Part shown: piece after piece, positions 1 to 7,299 of the stretch
Numbering within the stretch: the stretch's first letter is position 1
How the letters are laid out: each line of letters starts with the position of its first letter
NCBI GenBank assembly: GCA_947627525.1
Contig: CANQWJ010000010.1
Span: forward strand, 1 to 16,400
DNA from: an uncultured Bacilli bacterium
GTDB taxonomy: Bacteria > Bacillota_I > Bacilli_A > RF39 > UBA660
DNA length: 16,400 nucleotides
Reading direction: 5' to 3'
Made by a program: the position numbers and the translations under genes
Notes under the pieces: generated by a model
Database searches by the model: none
Told to the model about the DNA's origin: nothing
Seen by the model: only the letters and a program-made list of their open reading frames with translations

Positions 1-3000
1 TATTAACAGCAAGCGATGCAGAAAGAGGAATGTTTCCTGTGAAGTGATGTAATACTTTATTAATTATTGGAATCAATGAATAAGAAATACCTATTCCAAA
101 TAATCCTGATAAGAAACCAATAATAAATGTTTCAGCATTGAAGATTGAAGAAATATTTCCTTTTGATGCTCCAATAGCACGTAGTATTCCAATTTCTTTA
201 GTTCGTTCATAAACAGATATGTAAGTAATGACACCAATCATGATACTTGAAACGACAAGCGAAATGGATACGAAAGCAATCAAGACATAACTTACGGCAT
301 TAACAATTGTTTTAACAGATGACATAAGAATTCCTGTCGTATCAGAATAGTTTATCTGTTTATCTTTATGGACAACTTCATTATAGTTATCAATGAAAGA
401 TAAGAAATGTTCTTTACCATCAAAACTATTGAAATAGAAAGAAATGTATGTAGGTTCTTCTAAATCTTGATAACCTAAAAGAATTAAATTAGACTTCTGG
501 GTTGTCTCGGTTGGATTCATCATGGCATTAACAACTCTTGAAAGCTCTTCTTCCGTAAAGTTAAGTTCAAAAGCAGAAGCAATTTTTTCTTCATCAATAC
601 TAAAGGCATTAGCAAAACTACTAGTAATATTAGCTGTCATCTCTCCAACTTTTGTTAAAATCTCTTTTTTCATTACCGTTTCAGTCATAGTTATAGCCAT
701 TTTTTCACTAGTACCAATAATAGCAGCATCGTCTAAATATCCTTTTATAACGCCATCTTTTATTTGGGTTACAACGATAACTTTTGGATTTTCTTCATCG
801 ACAACATATCCAGGAACCTGACTCATCGCAACATTATAACCCGCAACATAAGCAGTTAATAAACCTTTTAATAGACCACTATAGGCTTGTTTATAAACAT
901 CTTTTGGTAGGACATAATCTTTTTCCATCTTAGCTAATAATTTATCATTAGCGCTATTACTCAAATATTTGTCAACAATACTATCAATATCATTAGAAGT
1001 AAACTCTTTACCTTCACCAATACTATCAAAGATACCATTAACAAAAGTATTTAAGTTATCATTAAACATCTTTTTAGCTGGTGTAATATCTGCGGTTATC
1101 GCATCGTTTATTTCTTTCATATAACTTTGTGTTTGTTCCTCTAACTTCTTTTGATTGATATTTATATTAAAGGCACTCTTTAACTTCTCACTATCGACTT
1201 TTACTAAATCTGAAAATTCAAAATCAAAATCATTCTTTTCACTATCAAATCTCTTACTAGAGAAGACATCTACTTCACTGTTTTCAATTTGTTCTTGAAC
1301 AACTTTTGTATCTTTTGAATAATCAATAATGTGTTTTACTAAATCAGAGGTATAACCAACTCCTGGTCTTAAAGCCATTGATGTCACACCTTCTTTAGGA
1401 CTAACAACACCAACAATCTTTAACTTAGTAGCTTTTTCATATAATTCTTCCATGTATTTATCATCATCAGTCATATCTTCATAAACGTCATATTTAGAAT
1501 TAAATTTATATGTATCGGCTGGCATTATCAATCTTAAATCAATATTCATTAAGTCTTCATAAGTAAATGTTAAAGGTTCATTGTTGATATTAACTTTTTC
1601 ACCACTCATTATACCGGTAATCAACTTAGTCAATTCATCAGTATCACGAAGTCCCAAAGAATAAACAAGTAAATCTGAAATAGAATTTGGTTCTGATAAA
1701 ACAATAATCATTTCATCATAGTTTTTAGGCCATCTTCCCGCTAAAACTTCATAATCTTGTTCTATTTCAGCACGATTATCAACCATTTGTGAGAAAATAG
1801 AAGTCATTGAAGAATAAGAACTCATGATAGTATTATTTCCCATCATGGAACTGAATAAATTGCTAGGGTTAATGCGCGCTAATTTGTTTTTAGCATCAAT
1901 TGTATAAATGTTAGGATCAACACTATAAGAGTATTGTGTATTATAGATATCTTCTTCTACTTTTTTATAATTTTTATCTAAGTAATTTTTAAAGCTGCGC
2001 AAATCGTTAGTACTAACACTTGATAACATTGATGTAATATATTGTTGTTCTTTTACTTCATTAGGGTTAGCAGTTTTTTCTCCTTCACTTGTCATTGACA
2101 ACAATAAACTTGTCATATCGGTTGATTCTTGATAAATCGTAAGGGGATATGACGTTAAAGTATCTTCTTGAATAGAATCAACATAGTTTTGAAAACCAGT
2201 CGAAACAGCAAGTATCAAGGCAATACCAATAATTCCTATTGAGCCAGCTACCGAAACTAAAATAGTTCGCGTTTTTTTCGTCATCAAGTTATTAAAAGAT
2301 AAGGATAATGCTGTTAAGAAAGACATTTTAGTTTTTTTCGTTTTCTTCTTTGTCTTTTCTTCCTCTTCTTTTCGATTACGACTATCACAAGGATTAGAAT
2401 CAGCTATTATTTTTCCATCTTTAATATTGATAATACGACTTGAATACTTTTTAGCAAGTTCCGGATTATGAGTTACCATTATAACTAATTTATCTTTAGA
2501 TATTTTCTTTAATAAATCCATTATTTGAACACTGGTATCAGAATCAAGTGCTCCCGTTGGTTCATCAGCTAAAATTATTTCTGGATCATTTATAAGGGCA
2601 CGCGCAATCGCCACTCTTTGCATTTGACCACCAGATAGTTGGTTTGGTCTTTTGTTAATATGTTGTTCTAGTCCTACTTCTTTTAGAGCTTTAATAGCTC
2701 TTTTCTTTCTTTCATTACGAGAAATACCAGAAAGAGTTAAAGCAAGTTCAACATTCTTTAATATCGTTTGATGCGTAATTAAATTATAACTTTGAAAAAT
2801 GAAACCAACACGATGATTACGATAAGAATCCCAATCTCTATCTTTAAACTTTTTAGTACTTATTTCATTAACGATTAAGTCTCCAGATGTGTATTCATCT
2901 AAACCACCAATAATATTTAAAAGTGTTGTTTTACCACTACCACTTTGTCCAAGGATAGAGACAAATTCACTTTTAGGAAATTTAATGCTGACATTATCTA

Positions 3001-3061
3001 GAGCTTTTTGTTTAAAACCAGCAGTCTCATAGATCTTTGTAACGTTTTTTATTTCTAACAT
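1..3061 (-). CDS. ABC exporter, ATPase fused to MacB/FtsX-type permease (C-terminus outside window)
   Basis: At least 1020 residues are encoded; the frame is open from the ATG at 3061 to the window edge, so the end is missing. Residues 1-225 are an ABC ATPase: Walker A GQSGSGKTT at 38-46, Q-loop Gln90, signature LSGGQ at 142-146, Walker B IILADE at 162-167 and switch His198. A Lys/Glu-rich linker follows, then a membrane helix at about 265-287 and a large, probably extracellular domain to about 915. The FtsX segment has a helix at about 921-945, the hallmark YERTKEIGILRAIGAS, and a further helix. This is the MacB/LolCDE superfamily arrangement with both halves on one chain; two chains would form the pump. 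The substrate cannot be read; antimicrobial peptide or envelope-stress export is typical of relatives. SD GAGGTGA lies four bases before the ATG. Confidence 0.95.
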   Translation of the reverse strand, partial: MLEIKNVTKIYETAGFKQKALDNVSIKFPKSEFVSILGQSGSGKTTLLNIIGGLDEYTSGDLIVNEISTKKFKDRDWDSYRNHRVGFIFQSYNLITHQTILKNVELALTLSGISRNERKKRAIKALKEVGLEQHINKRPNQLSGGQMQRVAIARALINDPEIILADEPTGALDSDTSVQIMDLLKKISKDKLVIMVTHNPELAKKYSSRIINIKDGKIIADSNPCDSRNRKEEEEKTKKKTKKTKMSFLTALSLSFNNLMTKKTRTILVSVAGSIGIIGIALILAVSTGFQNYVDSIQEDTLTSYPLTIYQESTDMTSLLLSMTSEGEKTANPNEVKEQQYITSMLSSVSTNDLRSFKNYLDKNYKKVEEDIYNTQYSYSVDPNIYTIDAKNKLARINPSNLFSSMMGNNTIMSSYSSMTSIFSQMVDNRAEIEQDYEVLAGRWPKNYDEMIIVLSEPNSISDLLVYSLGLRDTDELTKLITGIMSGEKVNINNEPLTFTYEDLMNIDLRLIMPADTYKFNSKYDVYEDMTDDDKYMEELYEKATKLKIVGVVSPKEGVTSMALRPGVGYTSDLVKHIIDYSKDTKVVQEQIENSEVDVFSSKRFDSEKNDFDFEFSDLVKVDSEKLKSAFNININQKKLEEQTQSYMKEINDAITADITPAKKMFNDNLNTFVNGIFDSIGEGKEFTSNDIDSIVDKYLSNSANDKLLAKMEKDYVLPKDVYKQAYSGLLKGLLTAYVAGYNVAMSQVPGYVVDEENPKVIVVTQIKDGVIKGYLDDAAIIGTSEKMAITMTETVMKKEILTKVGEMTANITSSFANAFSIDEEKIASAFELNFTEEELSRVVNAMMNPTETTQKSNLILLGYQDLEEPTYISFYFNSFDGKEHFLSFIDNYNEVVHKDKQINYSDTTGILMSSVKTIVNAVSYVLIAFVSISLVVSSIMIGVITYISVYERTKEIGILRAIGASKGNISSIFNAETFIIGFLSGLFGIGISYSLIPIINKVLHHFTGNIPLSASLAVN

Positions 3062-3086
3062 AATGTCACCTCTCATTTCCTATAAT

Positions 3087-3116
3087 ATTATATAAGAAAA
3101 GTACCTATAAAATCAA
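3087..3116 (-). promoter_or_regulatory. Probable promoter of the ABC exporter gene
   Basis: On the minus strand a TTGATT -35 (3111-3116) and a perfect TATAAT -10 (3087-3092) are separated by 18 bases, and the -10 lies 25 bases before the start codon. It sits between the Cse60-like gene and the exporter, so the exporter can be transcribed separately. Read by eye; no operator was recognised. Confidence 0.55.
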
Positions 3117-3151
3117 TAAATTGGCAATATTTTCACATATTTATCATAATT

Positions 3152-3319
3152 TTAGCGATATAAAATCATTGCCGAAAAGCAATATACTTGTTCCTCTGAA
3201 AAAATTGCGACAGAGACCTCATATTTTATGTCGATAACGTCATGTCCTTCTTCTAGAAAACTATTAATACTTTCTTCTAAATCTTTTTCATGGGATTCAT
3301 CAAAAACTTTAACTTTCAT
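3152..3319 (-). CDS. Small Cse60-like protein (55 aa)
   Basis: This acidic protein of 55 residues begins MKVKVFDESHEKDLEESINS and ends with CFSAMILYR before TAA. The pattern of a short beta strand, an FDExHEKDLE helix start, a DIKY strand and a C-terminal FSAMI-Y strand matches my memory of the Cse60 family (DUF2758), small Bacillota proteins first named from a sporulation-specific B. subtilis gene. No biochemical function is known to me. The start is supported by SD GGTGA five bases upstream. It lies 90 bases before the ABC exporter, is followed by no terminator, and shares its strand, so read-through into the exporter is possible. Homology is from recall and not searched; a sporulation role here is unproven, as no sporulation genes are visible. 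Confidence 0.7.
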   Translation of the reverse strand: MKVKVFDESHEKDLEESINSFLEEGHDVIDIKYEVSVAIFSEEQVYCFSAMILYR

Positions 3320-3376
3320 ATTATCACCAATTAAATTTTAAGGAATTTGATAAAGGAAATTTGTCGAATAAGAGTA

Positions 3377-3382
3377 ATTATA
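3377..3382 (-). promoter_or_regulatory. Candidate -10 box for the Cse60-like gene
   Basis: A perfect TATAAT on the minus strand lies 57 bases before the start codon of the Cse60-like gene. No good -35 is seen at the right distance (only T-rich sequence), and there is no TG extension, so the assignment is tentative. The leader would be about 50 bases long. Confidence 0.35.
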
Positions 3383-3401
3383 ACGATTAGATGCATTTGA
3401 A

Positions 3402-3630
3402 AAATCAGATGTTTTCCTTTCTTAAATACTTTTATTTTTGGTTGTTAATATGACTAGAAGGGAACTTCTTTTTATAGCATTATTATCATCATATTTATTC
3501 TAGTATTTTGTTTACTATCTAAATAGCAAAAACATCTGATTTCAACTATTGTTGATTTCAGATGTAACCATTAAGGAATACATCTGATAAAAATCAAATG
3601 TATCCTTTTTTTATGAAGTTCCCTTCATAA
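3402..3630. repeat. Non-coding block with nested inverted repeats
   Basis: The gap between the Cse60-like gene and leuS has no convincing reading frame but strong symmetry. A CATCTGAT core occurs about five times in alternating orientation: AAATCAGATGTTTT at 3402-3415, its complement at 3529-3542, a third copy at 3553-3565 that forms a 13/15 hairpin with the second, and a fourth and degenerate fifth that form the terminator-like hairpin at 3575-3605. An outer pair, GAAGGGAACTTC at 3458-3469 and its exact complement at 3616-3627, brackets most of this; each half is itself a short hairpin, one reading having a GGAA loop. It could be a structured RNA, a decayed miniature element or stacked terminators; nothing distinguishes these here. 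Confidence 0.6.
3575..3612 (+). terminator. Intrinsic terminator reading on the plus strand, no gene upstream
   Basis: Bases 3575-3588 pair with 3593-3605 over an AAAA loop, with one bulged A and one mismatch, and seven T follow (3606-3612). This is a good rho-independent terminator on the plus strand. There is no plus-strand gene to its left in the window, so it would end either an unrecognised short RNA or antisense transcription entering from the Cse60/ABC region. On the minus strand the hairpin has no T tract. Confidence 0.6.
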
Positions 3631-3672
3631 AAATATATTATCATATAATAAATTTATTATCAAGCAATTATT

Positions 3673-3696
3673 AAAAAAAGGAAACCTTTGGCTTCC
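3673..3696 (-). terminator. leuS terminator
   Basis: On the minus strand a GC-rich hairpin (GGAAGCC, loop AAA, GGTTTCC, with a central mismatch) occupies 3696 down to 3680 and is followed by seven to eight T. The hairpin begins at the last base of the leuS TAG stop codon, so translation termination and the terminator are directly adjacent. Confidence 0.8.
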
Positions 3697-6533
3697 TATT
3701 TAACAACAATATTAACTATTTTACCTTTGATGACGATAACTTTGACAATTTCTTTTCCTTCTATATGGCGAATGACATTTTCTTCTTGCATAGCTTTTCC
3801 TTTAATTGTTTCTTCATCATCATTGATATTTACTTTAATTGTCGCACGAACCTTTCCATTTACTTGGACAGCTATTTCTTTTTCTTCTTCGACTAACTTT
3901 GTTTCATCATAAGTTGGCCAAGAAGACTTACATAAAGGTTCACCAAGTTCATACATCTCATTTAACTCTTCCGTTGTATGAGGAGCAATTGGATTTAACA
4001 ATAAGCACAAAGTACGATAGTCTTGCTTTGTAATTGTCTCTTCTTTTTCCATTTCGTTTAAAAGAATCATCAATGTTGATACTGCCGTATTAAATTTCAT
4101 ACTATCGATATCTTCGGTAACTTTTTTGATACTCTTGTGCATGATTTTTTCAAGGTTTGGAGAATAAGAAGTACCATCAATAACTTTATCACCAAGTCTA
4201 ACGATACGATCGATAAAGCGCTTACATCCATTTAAACCTTTTTCACTCCAAGATACTTCTTTTTCATAGTCACCAATGAACATTTCATAACAACGCAAAG
4301 CATCAGCACCATATGTCTTAATGACATCATCAGGATTGATGACATTACCAAGACTCTTACTCATCTTAACGCCACCTTCACCTAAAATCATGCCATGAGA
4401 AACTCTTACTTTAAATGGTTCTTTATAAGGAACAAGTCCAATGTTATATAAGAATTGATTCCAGAATCTAGCATATAACAAATGTCTTGTTGCGTGTTCC
4501 ATACCACCATTGTACCAATCTAGTTGTCCCCAATATTTTAAAGCAGATTGTGAAACAAATTCCTTATCATTGTGCGGATCCATATATCTTAACCAATACC
4601 AAGAAGATCCAGCCCAGTTAGGCATAGTATCCGTTTCTCTTTTAGCTTTCTTTCCACACTTTGGACAAGTCGTATTAACCCAATCCGTAATTTTAGCAAG
4701 TGGACTCTCACCATCATCAGTTGGTTCATACTCTGTTACATCTGGTAAACGAACTGGTAAGTCTTTTTCTGGAACAGGAACCCAACCACAATCTTCACAA
4801 TATACCAAAGGAATAGGTTCACCCCAAAATCTTTGACGTGAGAAAATCCAGTCTTGTAATTTAAAGTTTGTCTTTTCACGACCAATTCCTTTTTCTTTTA
4901 AGTATTCAATCATTTTCTTAATTGAGTCTGTTTTATTAGTTAAGCCATTCAAAACACCAGAATTGATCATTTTTCCACCCTCAGTATGAGCTTTTGGCCT
5001 AACACCATATTCAAAAATAGTTTGATGAAGTTCATCTTTAACTTCCTTCTTAATAGTTTCTTCATCAACCCATTCAACATCAAAAATTTCATCTTCATCA
5101 CGATTAACATCTTGTTTTTTATCACTTTTTAATTCAAATAAGAAGCCATCGCAATCAATTTCAAAAGCTTTGTTCTTATTGAAAGCAAAGTAATGATGAT
5201 TAACAGGGAAAGTTGTTCTAACTAATTCAAAATCAGTATAACCAGTCTCTTCAATTATTTCTCTCTTAGCACAATCAAGTGATGGTTCATCTTCTTTTCT
5301 AGTACCACCAACAAATAATCTTCCACCTTTTTCATGCCAGTTAATTGTTAGATACTTATTCGTTTTAGGGTCATGTAAAACAGCAACAATGCTCTTCTTA
5401 TAACTCTCATTATCCCTTTTTTCACCCGTCATTTTTTCAATTACAGGAATAATTTCAATACCAAATTTAGTAGCAAAGTCAAAATCACGATCATCATGAG
5501 CAGGAACAGCCATAATAGCCCCGGTTCCATAATTCATCATTACATAGTCAGATATATAAATGGGAATCTCGGTATCATTAATAGGATTAATAGCTGTTAA
5601 ACCTTCAATTTTTACTCCCGTTTTATCTTTAACTAATTGCGTTCTTTCAAACTCTGTTTTCTTTTTCGTATCTTCTTGATATTTCTTAACTTCATCTAAA
5701 TTCGTAATCAAATTAGCATACTTTTCAATATATGGATGTTCTGGTGCAATAACCATAAAAGTTACGCCATATAAAGTATCTGGTCTAGTTGTATAGACAG
5801 TTAACTTTTCATCTATTTCTTTAATAGAAAAGTCAACTTCCGCACCGGTTGATTTTCCAATCCAATTGATTTGCGCTGTTTTAATACGCTCTTGGAAGTC
5901 AGTATCATCTAAACCATCAATTAAGTCTTGAGCATAATCACTCATTCTTAACATCCATTGTTCTTTTTCTCTTTGTTCAACTTGGGTTCCACATCTTTCA
6001 CAAACACCACCTGATGAATCTTCATTAGATAGTCCTGTCTTACACTTTGGACACCAGTTGATGTTCTTCTTGGCTTTATAAGCCATACCATGTTCAAAGA
6101 ACTTTAAAAATTGCCATTGGGTCCACTTATAATACTCGGGATCAGTTGTTGAAAATTCTCTCGTCCAATCAACTGACATTCCCAATTTTTTTACTTGTCC
6201 TTTAAATACTTTAATATTTTCTTCAACAGCTTTTTTAGGATGAATATGATTCTTTATGGCATATTGTTCAGCAGGTGCTCCAAAAGCATCCCACCCCAAA
6301 GGGAATAAAACATTATAACCCATCATTCTCTTTTTACGAGCCATAGCATCAAGTGCTGTATAACTTCTAACATGTCCAACGTGAAGTCCAGCCCCACTTG
6401 GATAAGGAAATTCAACTAAGTAATAATACTTAGGTTTATCACTATCGTTTTGGGCAACAAAAACTTGATTTTCTTCCCAATATTTTTGCCACTTACTTTC
6501 GATTACGTTTGTTGCTTGCATTTCTTTTTTCAT
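3696..6533 (-). CDS. leuS: Leucyl-tRNA synthetase with a Nudix domain inserted in the editing domain
   Basis: Charges tRNA-Leu with leucine in the cytoplasm; class I synthetase, 945 residues against about 805 usual. Visible in order: HVGH at 51-54 (HIGH signature); zinc knuckle C161, C164, C178, C181; CP1 editing domain with the threonine-rich TTRPDT at 248-253 and AHDDRD at 345-350; an insert at about 369-512; return to LeuRS sequence with INSGVLNGL; the DWIFSRQRFWGEPIP segment; a second Cys pair set (C579, C582, C623, C626); KMSKS at 723-727; and the anticodon-binding and C-terminal domains. The insert is a Nudix hydrolase fold: G410 to Y432 matches Gx5Ex7REUxEExGU at every position, with metal-binding E425, E428 and E429. 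All synthetase and editing motifs remain intact. The chosen ATG overlaps the upstream gene by 41 bases and lacks a close SD; Met5 is an alternative. Expression follows the leucine T-box upstream. Confidence 0.97.
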   Translation of the reverse strand: MKKEMQATNVIESKWQKYWEENQVFVAQNDSDKPKYYYLVEFPYPSGAGLHVGHVRSYTALDAMARKKRMMGYNVLFPLGWDAFGAPAEQYAIKNHIHPKKAVEENIKVFKGQVKKLGMSVDWTREFSTTDPEYYKWTQWQFLKFFEHGMAYKAKKNINWCPKCKTGLSNEDSSGGVCERCGTQVEQREKEQWMLRMSDYAQDLIDGLDDTDFQERIKTAQINWIGKSTGAEVDFSIKEIDEKLTVYTTRPDTLYGVTFMVIAPEHPYIEKYANLITNLDEVKKYQEDTKKKTEFERTQLVKDKTGVKIEGLTAINPINDTEIPIYISDYVMMNYGTGAIMAVPAHDDRDFDFATKFGIEIIPVIEKMTGEKRDNESYKKSIVAVLHDPKTNKYLTINWHEKGGRLFVGGTRKEDEPSLDCAKREIIEETGYTDFELVRTTFPVNHHYFAFNKNKAFEIDCDGFLFELKSDKKQDVNRDEDEIFDVEWVDEETIKKEVKDELHQTIFEYGVRPKAHTEGGKMINSGVLNGLTNKTDSIKKMIEYLKEKGIGREKTNFKLQDWIFSRQRFWGEPIPLVYCEDCGWVPVPEKDLPVRLPDVTEYEPTDDGESPLAKITDWVNTTCPKCGKKAKRETDTMPNWAGSSWYWLRYMDPHNDKEFVSQSALKYWGQLDWYNGGMEHATRHLLYARFWNQFLYNIGLVPYKEPFKVRVSHGMILGEGGVKMSKSLGNVINPDDVIKTYGADALRCYEMFIGDYEKEVSWSEKGLNGCKRFIDRIVRLGDKVIDGTSYSPNLEKIMHKSIKKVTEDIDSMKFNTAVSTLMILLNEMEKEETITKQDYRTLCLLLNPIAPHTTEELNEMYELGEPLCKSSWPTYDETKLVEEEKEIAVQVNGKVRATIKVNINDDEETIKGKAMQEENVIRHIEGKEIVKVIVIKGKIVNIVVK

Positions 6534-7041
6534 CTTTTTTCACGATTCCTTTCTTCTTAAAATACTTTCCAAGAATACTATAACTTATCAATATTACTGG
6601 TATTATCAATACGCCACCAGCTAATAATTCGATATAAATATTATCAGTTGGTAATAATGAAACAATTGATAATATAGTAGCAATATCAATAGAACAAGTA
6701 AAACCAACTATTTTTAATAATTTTTTATAGTTAATTTTACTCAGATCAATATTATATTTAATAATTAATATTTCTACTTCCGTAGGTATTTTAATATCTT
6801 CTTTTTCTTCTTTAATCTTTTTTGGTTTTCGACCACGATCTAATATTTCATCTTTTTCATTTTTGGTTGGTAAAATAAATAGTTTTATCTTTAAATACAG
6901 TTTATAAAAGAAACCACTTTTGTTCTTTTTTTTCAGTTTACCATTTTTATCATATTTACTTATCATAAATAAATAATATAGTAAATAAACAATTAGTAGT
7001 GTTGTTAAAAACTCTACAATAGTTAAAGCAACTACTTTCAT
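6493..7041 (-). CDS. Small membrane protein with three predicted helices, co-transcribed with leuS
   Basis: 182 residues, not recognised. Hydrophobic segments lie at about 4-26, 110-130 and 136-156. Between the first and second is a highly basic stretch of about 80 residues (KKKNK, DRGRKPKK, KEEKED), probably cytoplasmic, ending in a conserved-looking segment KIPTEVEILIIKYNIDL before helix two. The tail after helix three is also basic (KKDEKRNASNKRNRK). One membrane helix, a charged cytoplasmic loop and a helical hairpin loosely recall the YidC/EMC3 superfamily layout, but I see no sequence support for that. The ATG at 7041 is preferred over a GTG at 7050 because AGGTGA sits five bases before it. 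It lies directly after the T-box terminator and overlaps leuS by 41 bases, so it is under the same leucine control. Confidence 0.85.
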   Translation of the reverse strand: MKVVALTIVEFLTTLLIVYLLYYLFMISKYDKNGKLKKKNKSGFFYKLYLKIKLFILPTKNEKDEILDRGRKPKKIKEEKEDIKIPTEVEILIIKYNIDLSKINYKKLLKIVGFTCSIDIATILSIVSLLPTDNIYIELLAGGVLIIPVILISYSILGKYFKKKGIVKKDEKRNASNKRNRK

Positions 7042-7058
7042 ATCTTTCACCTACCTTT

Positions 7059-7097
7059 AAAAAAAAGACCATTCTTCCTCATAAGGACGAATAGTCT
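7059..7097 (-). terminator. T-box attenuator terminator
   Basis: On the minus strand a 14-position stem with one mismatch (AGACUAUUCGUCCU against AGGAAGAAUGGUCU, loop UAUG) is followed by a run of eight U. It ends 18 bases before the ATG of the membrane protein gene. No other terminator is visible after the GH31 gene upstream, so it may also limit read-through from that gene. Confidence 0.92.
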
Positions 7098-7264
7098 CGT
7101 GGTACCACCTTAATTCATAGTTAATACTATGCACTCATCTTCTTAACGCGAATAACACGGTTTGCCTTTTGTGAAACAAGTTCATGAATCTATATTATTA
7201 GTTTGCACCAACCACTAACTCTCTTCAAATAATCAATTCATTACTACTTTCCACAGCAATTACA
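7059..7264 (-). promoter_or_regulatory. T-box leader, leucine specifier
   Basis: Transcription-attenuating riboswitch that senses uncharged tRNA. Stem I: UGUGGAA (7255-7249) pairs with UUUCACA (7176-7170); above it the specifier loop has the loop-E pair AGUA (7248-7245) and GAA; then AUGAAU pairs with AUUCAU, and the distal GAGAG...GGUG region follows. After GAA the bases read CUUG: codon CUU at 7180-7178 followed by a purine, or UUG one base on. Both encode leucine, in agreement with leuS downstream. The T-box core AAGGUGGUACCACG is at 7111-7098 and its AAGG can pair with CGUCCUU to form the antiterminator, excluding the terminator at 7066-7097. Low leucine charging would raise expression of the membrane protein and leuS. 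Confidence 0.95.
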
Positions 7265-7270
7265 AGTAAT

Positions 7271-7299
7271 AGTATATTAAACTTGGTACATATATTCAA
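7271..7299 (-). promoter_or_regulatory. Promoter of the T-box / leuS operon
   Basis: On the minus strand TTGAAT (7299-7294) and TATACT (7276-7271) are spaced by exactly 17 bases, placing the RNA start near 7264, just before stem I of the T-box. The -35 and spacer lie inside the last codons of the GH31 gene, whose TAA stop (7279-7277) abuts the -10. Confidence 0.8.

Noticed and set aside
522..821. Plus-strand open frame of 99 codons
   Set aside because: It lies wholly antisense to the exporter gene, is Ser/Thr/Ile-rich as expected from a complement of coding sequence, and has no family match or SD.
3402..3605. Repeated CATCTGAT motif as a possible CRISPR array
   Set aside because: Copies are short, alternate in orientation and are unevenly spaced, with no equal-length spacers and no cas genes.
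3457..3628. Block bounded by GAAGGGAACTTC pairs as a definite MITE
   Set aside because: No clear target-site duplication flanks it and only one copy is in the window, so it is left as a repeat block.
3688..4836. Three plus-strand frames (3688-3912, 3839-4033, 4510-4836)
   Set aside because: They are shadows of leuS, whose domain motifs on the other strand are unmistakable.
4995..5435. Nudix insert as an assembly chimera
   Set aside because: The frame is uninterrupted, the insert is in phase at both ends, base composition matches its surroundings, and LeuRS sequence resumes at the correct point.
6493..7041. Membrane protein as a YidC/EMC3-type insertase
   Set aside because: Only the helix layout is reminiscent; there is no sequence motif to support it, so it is left unnamed.
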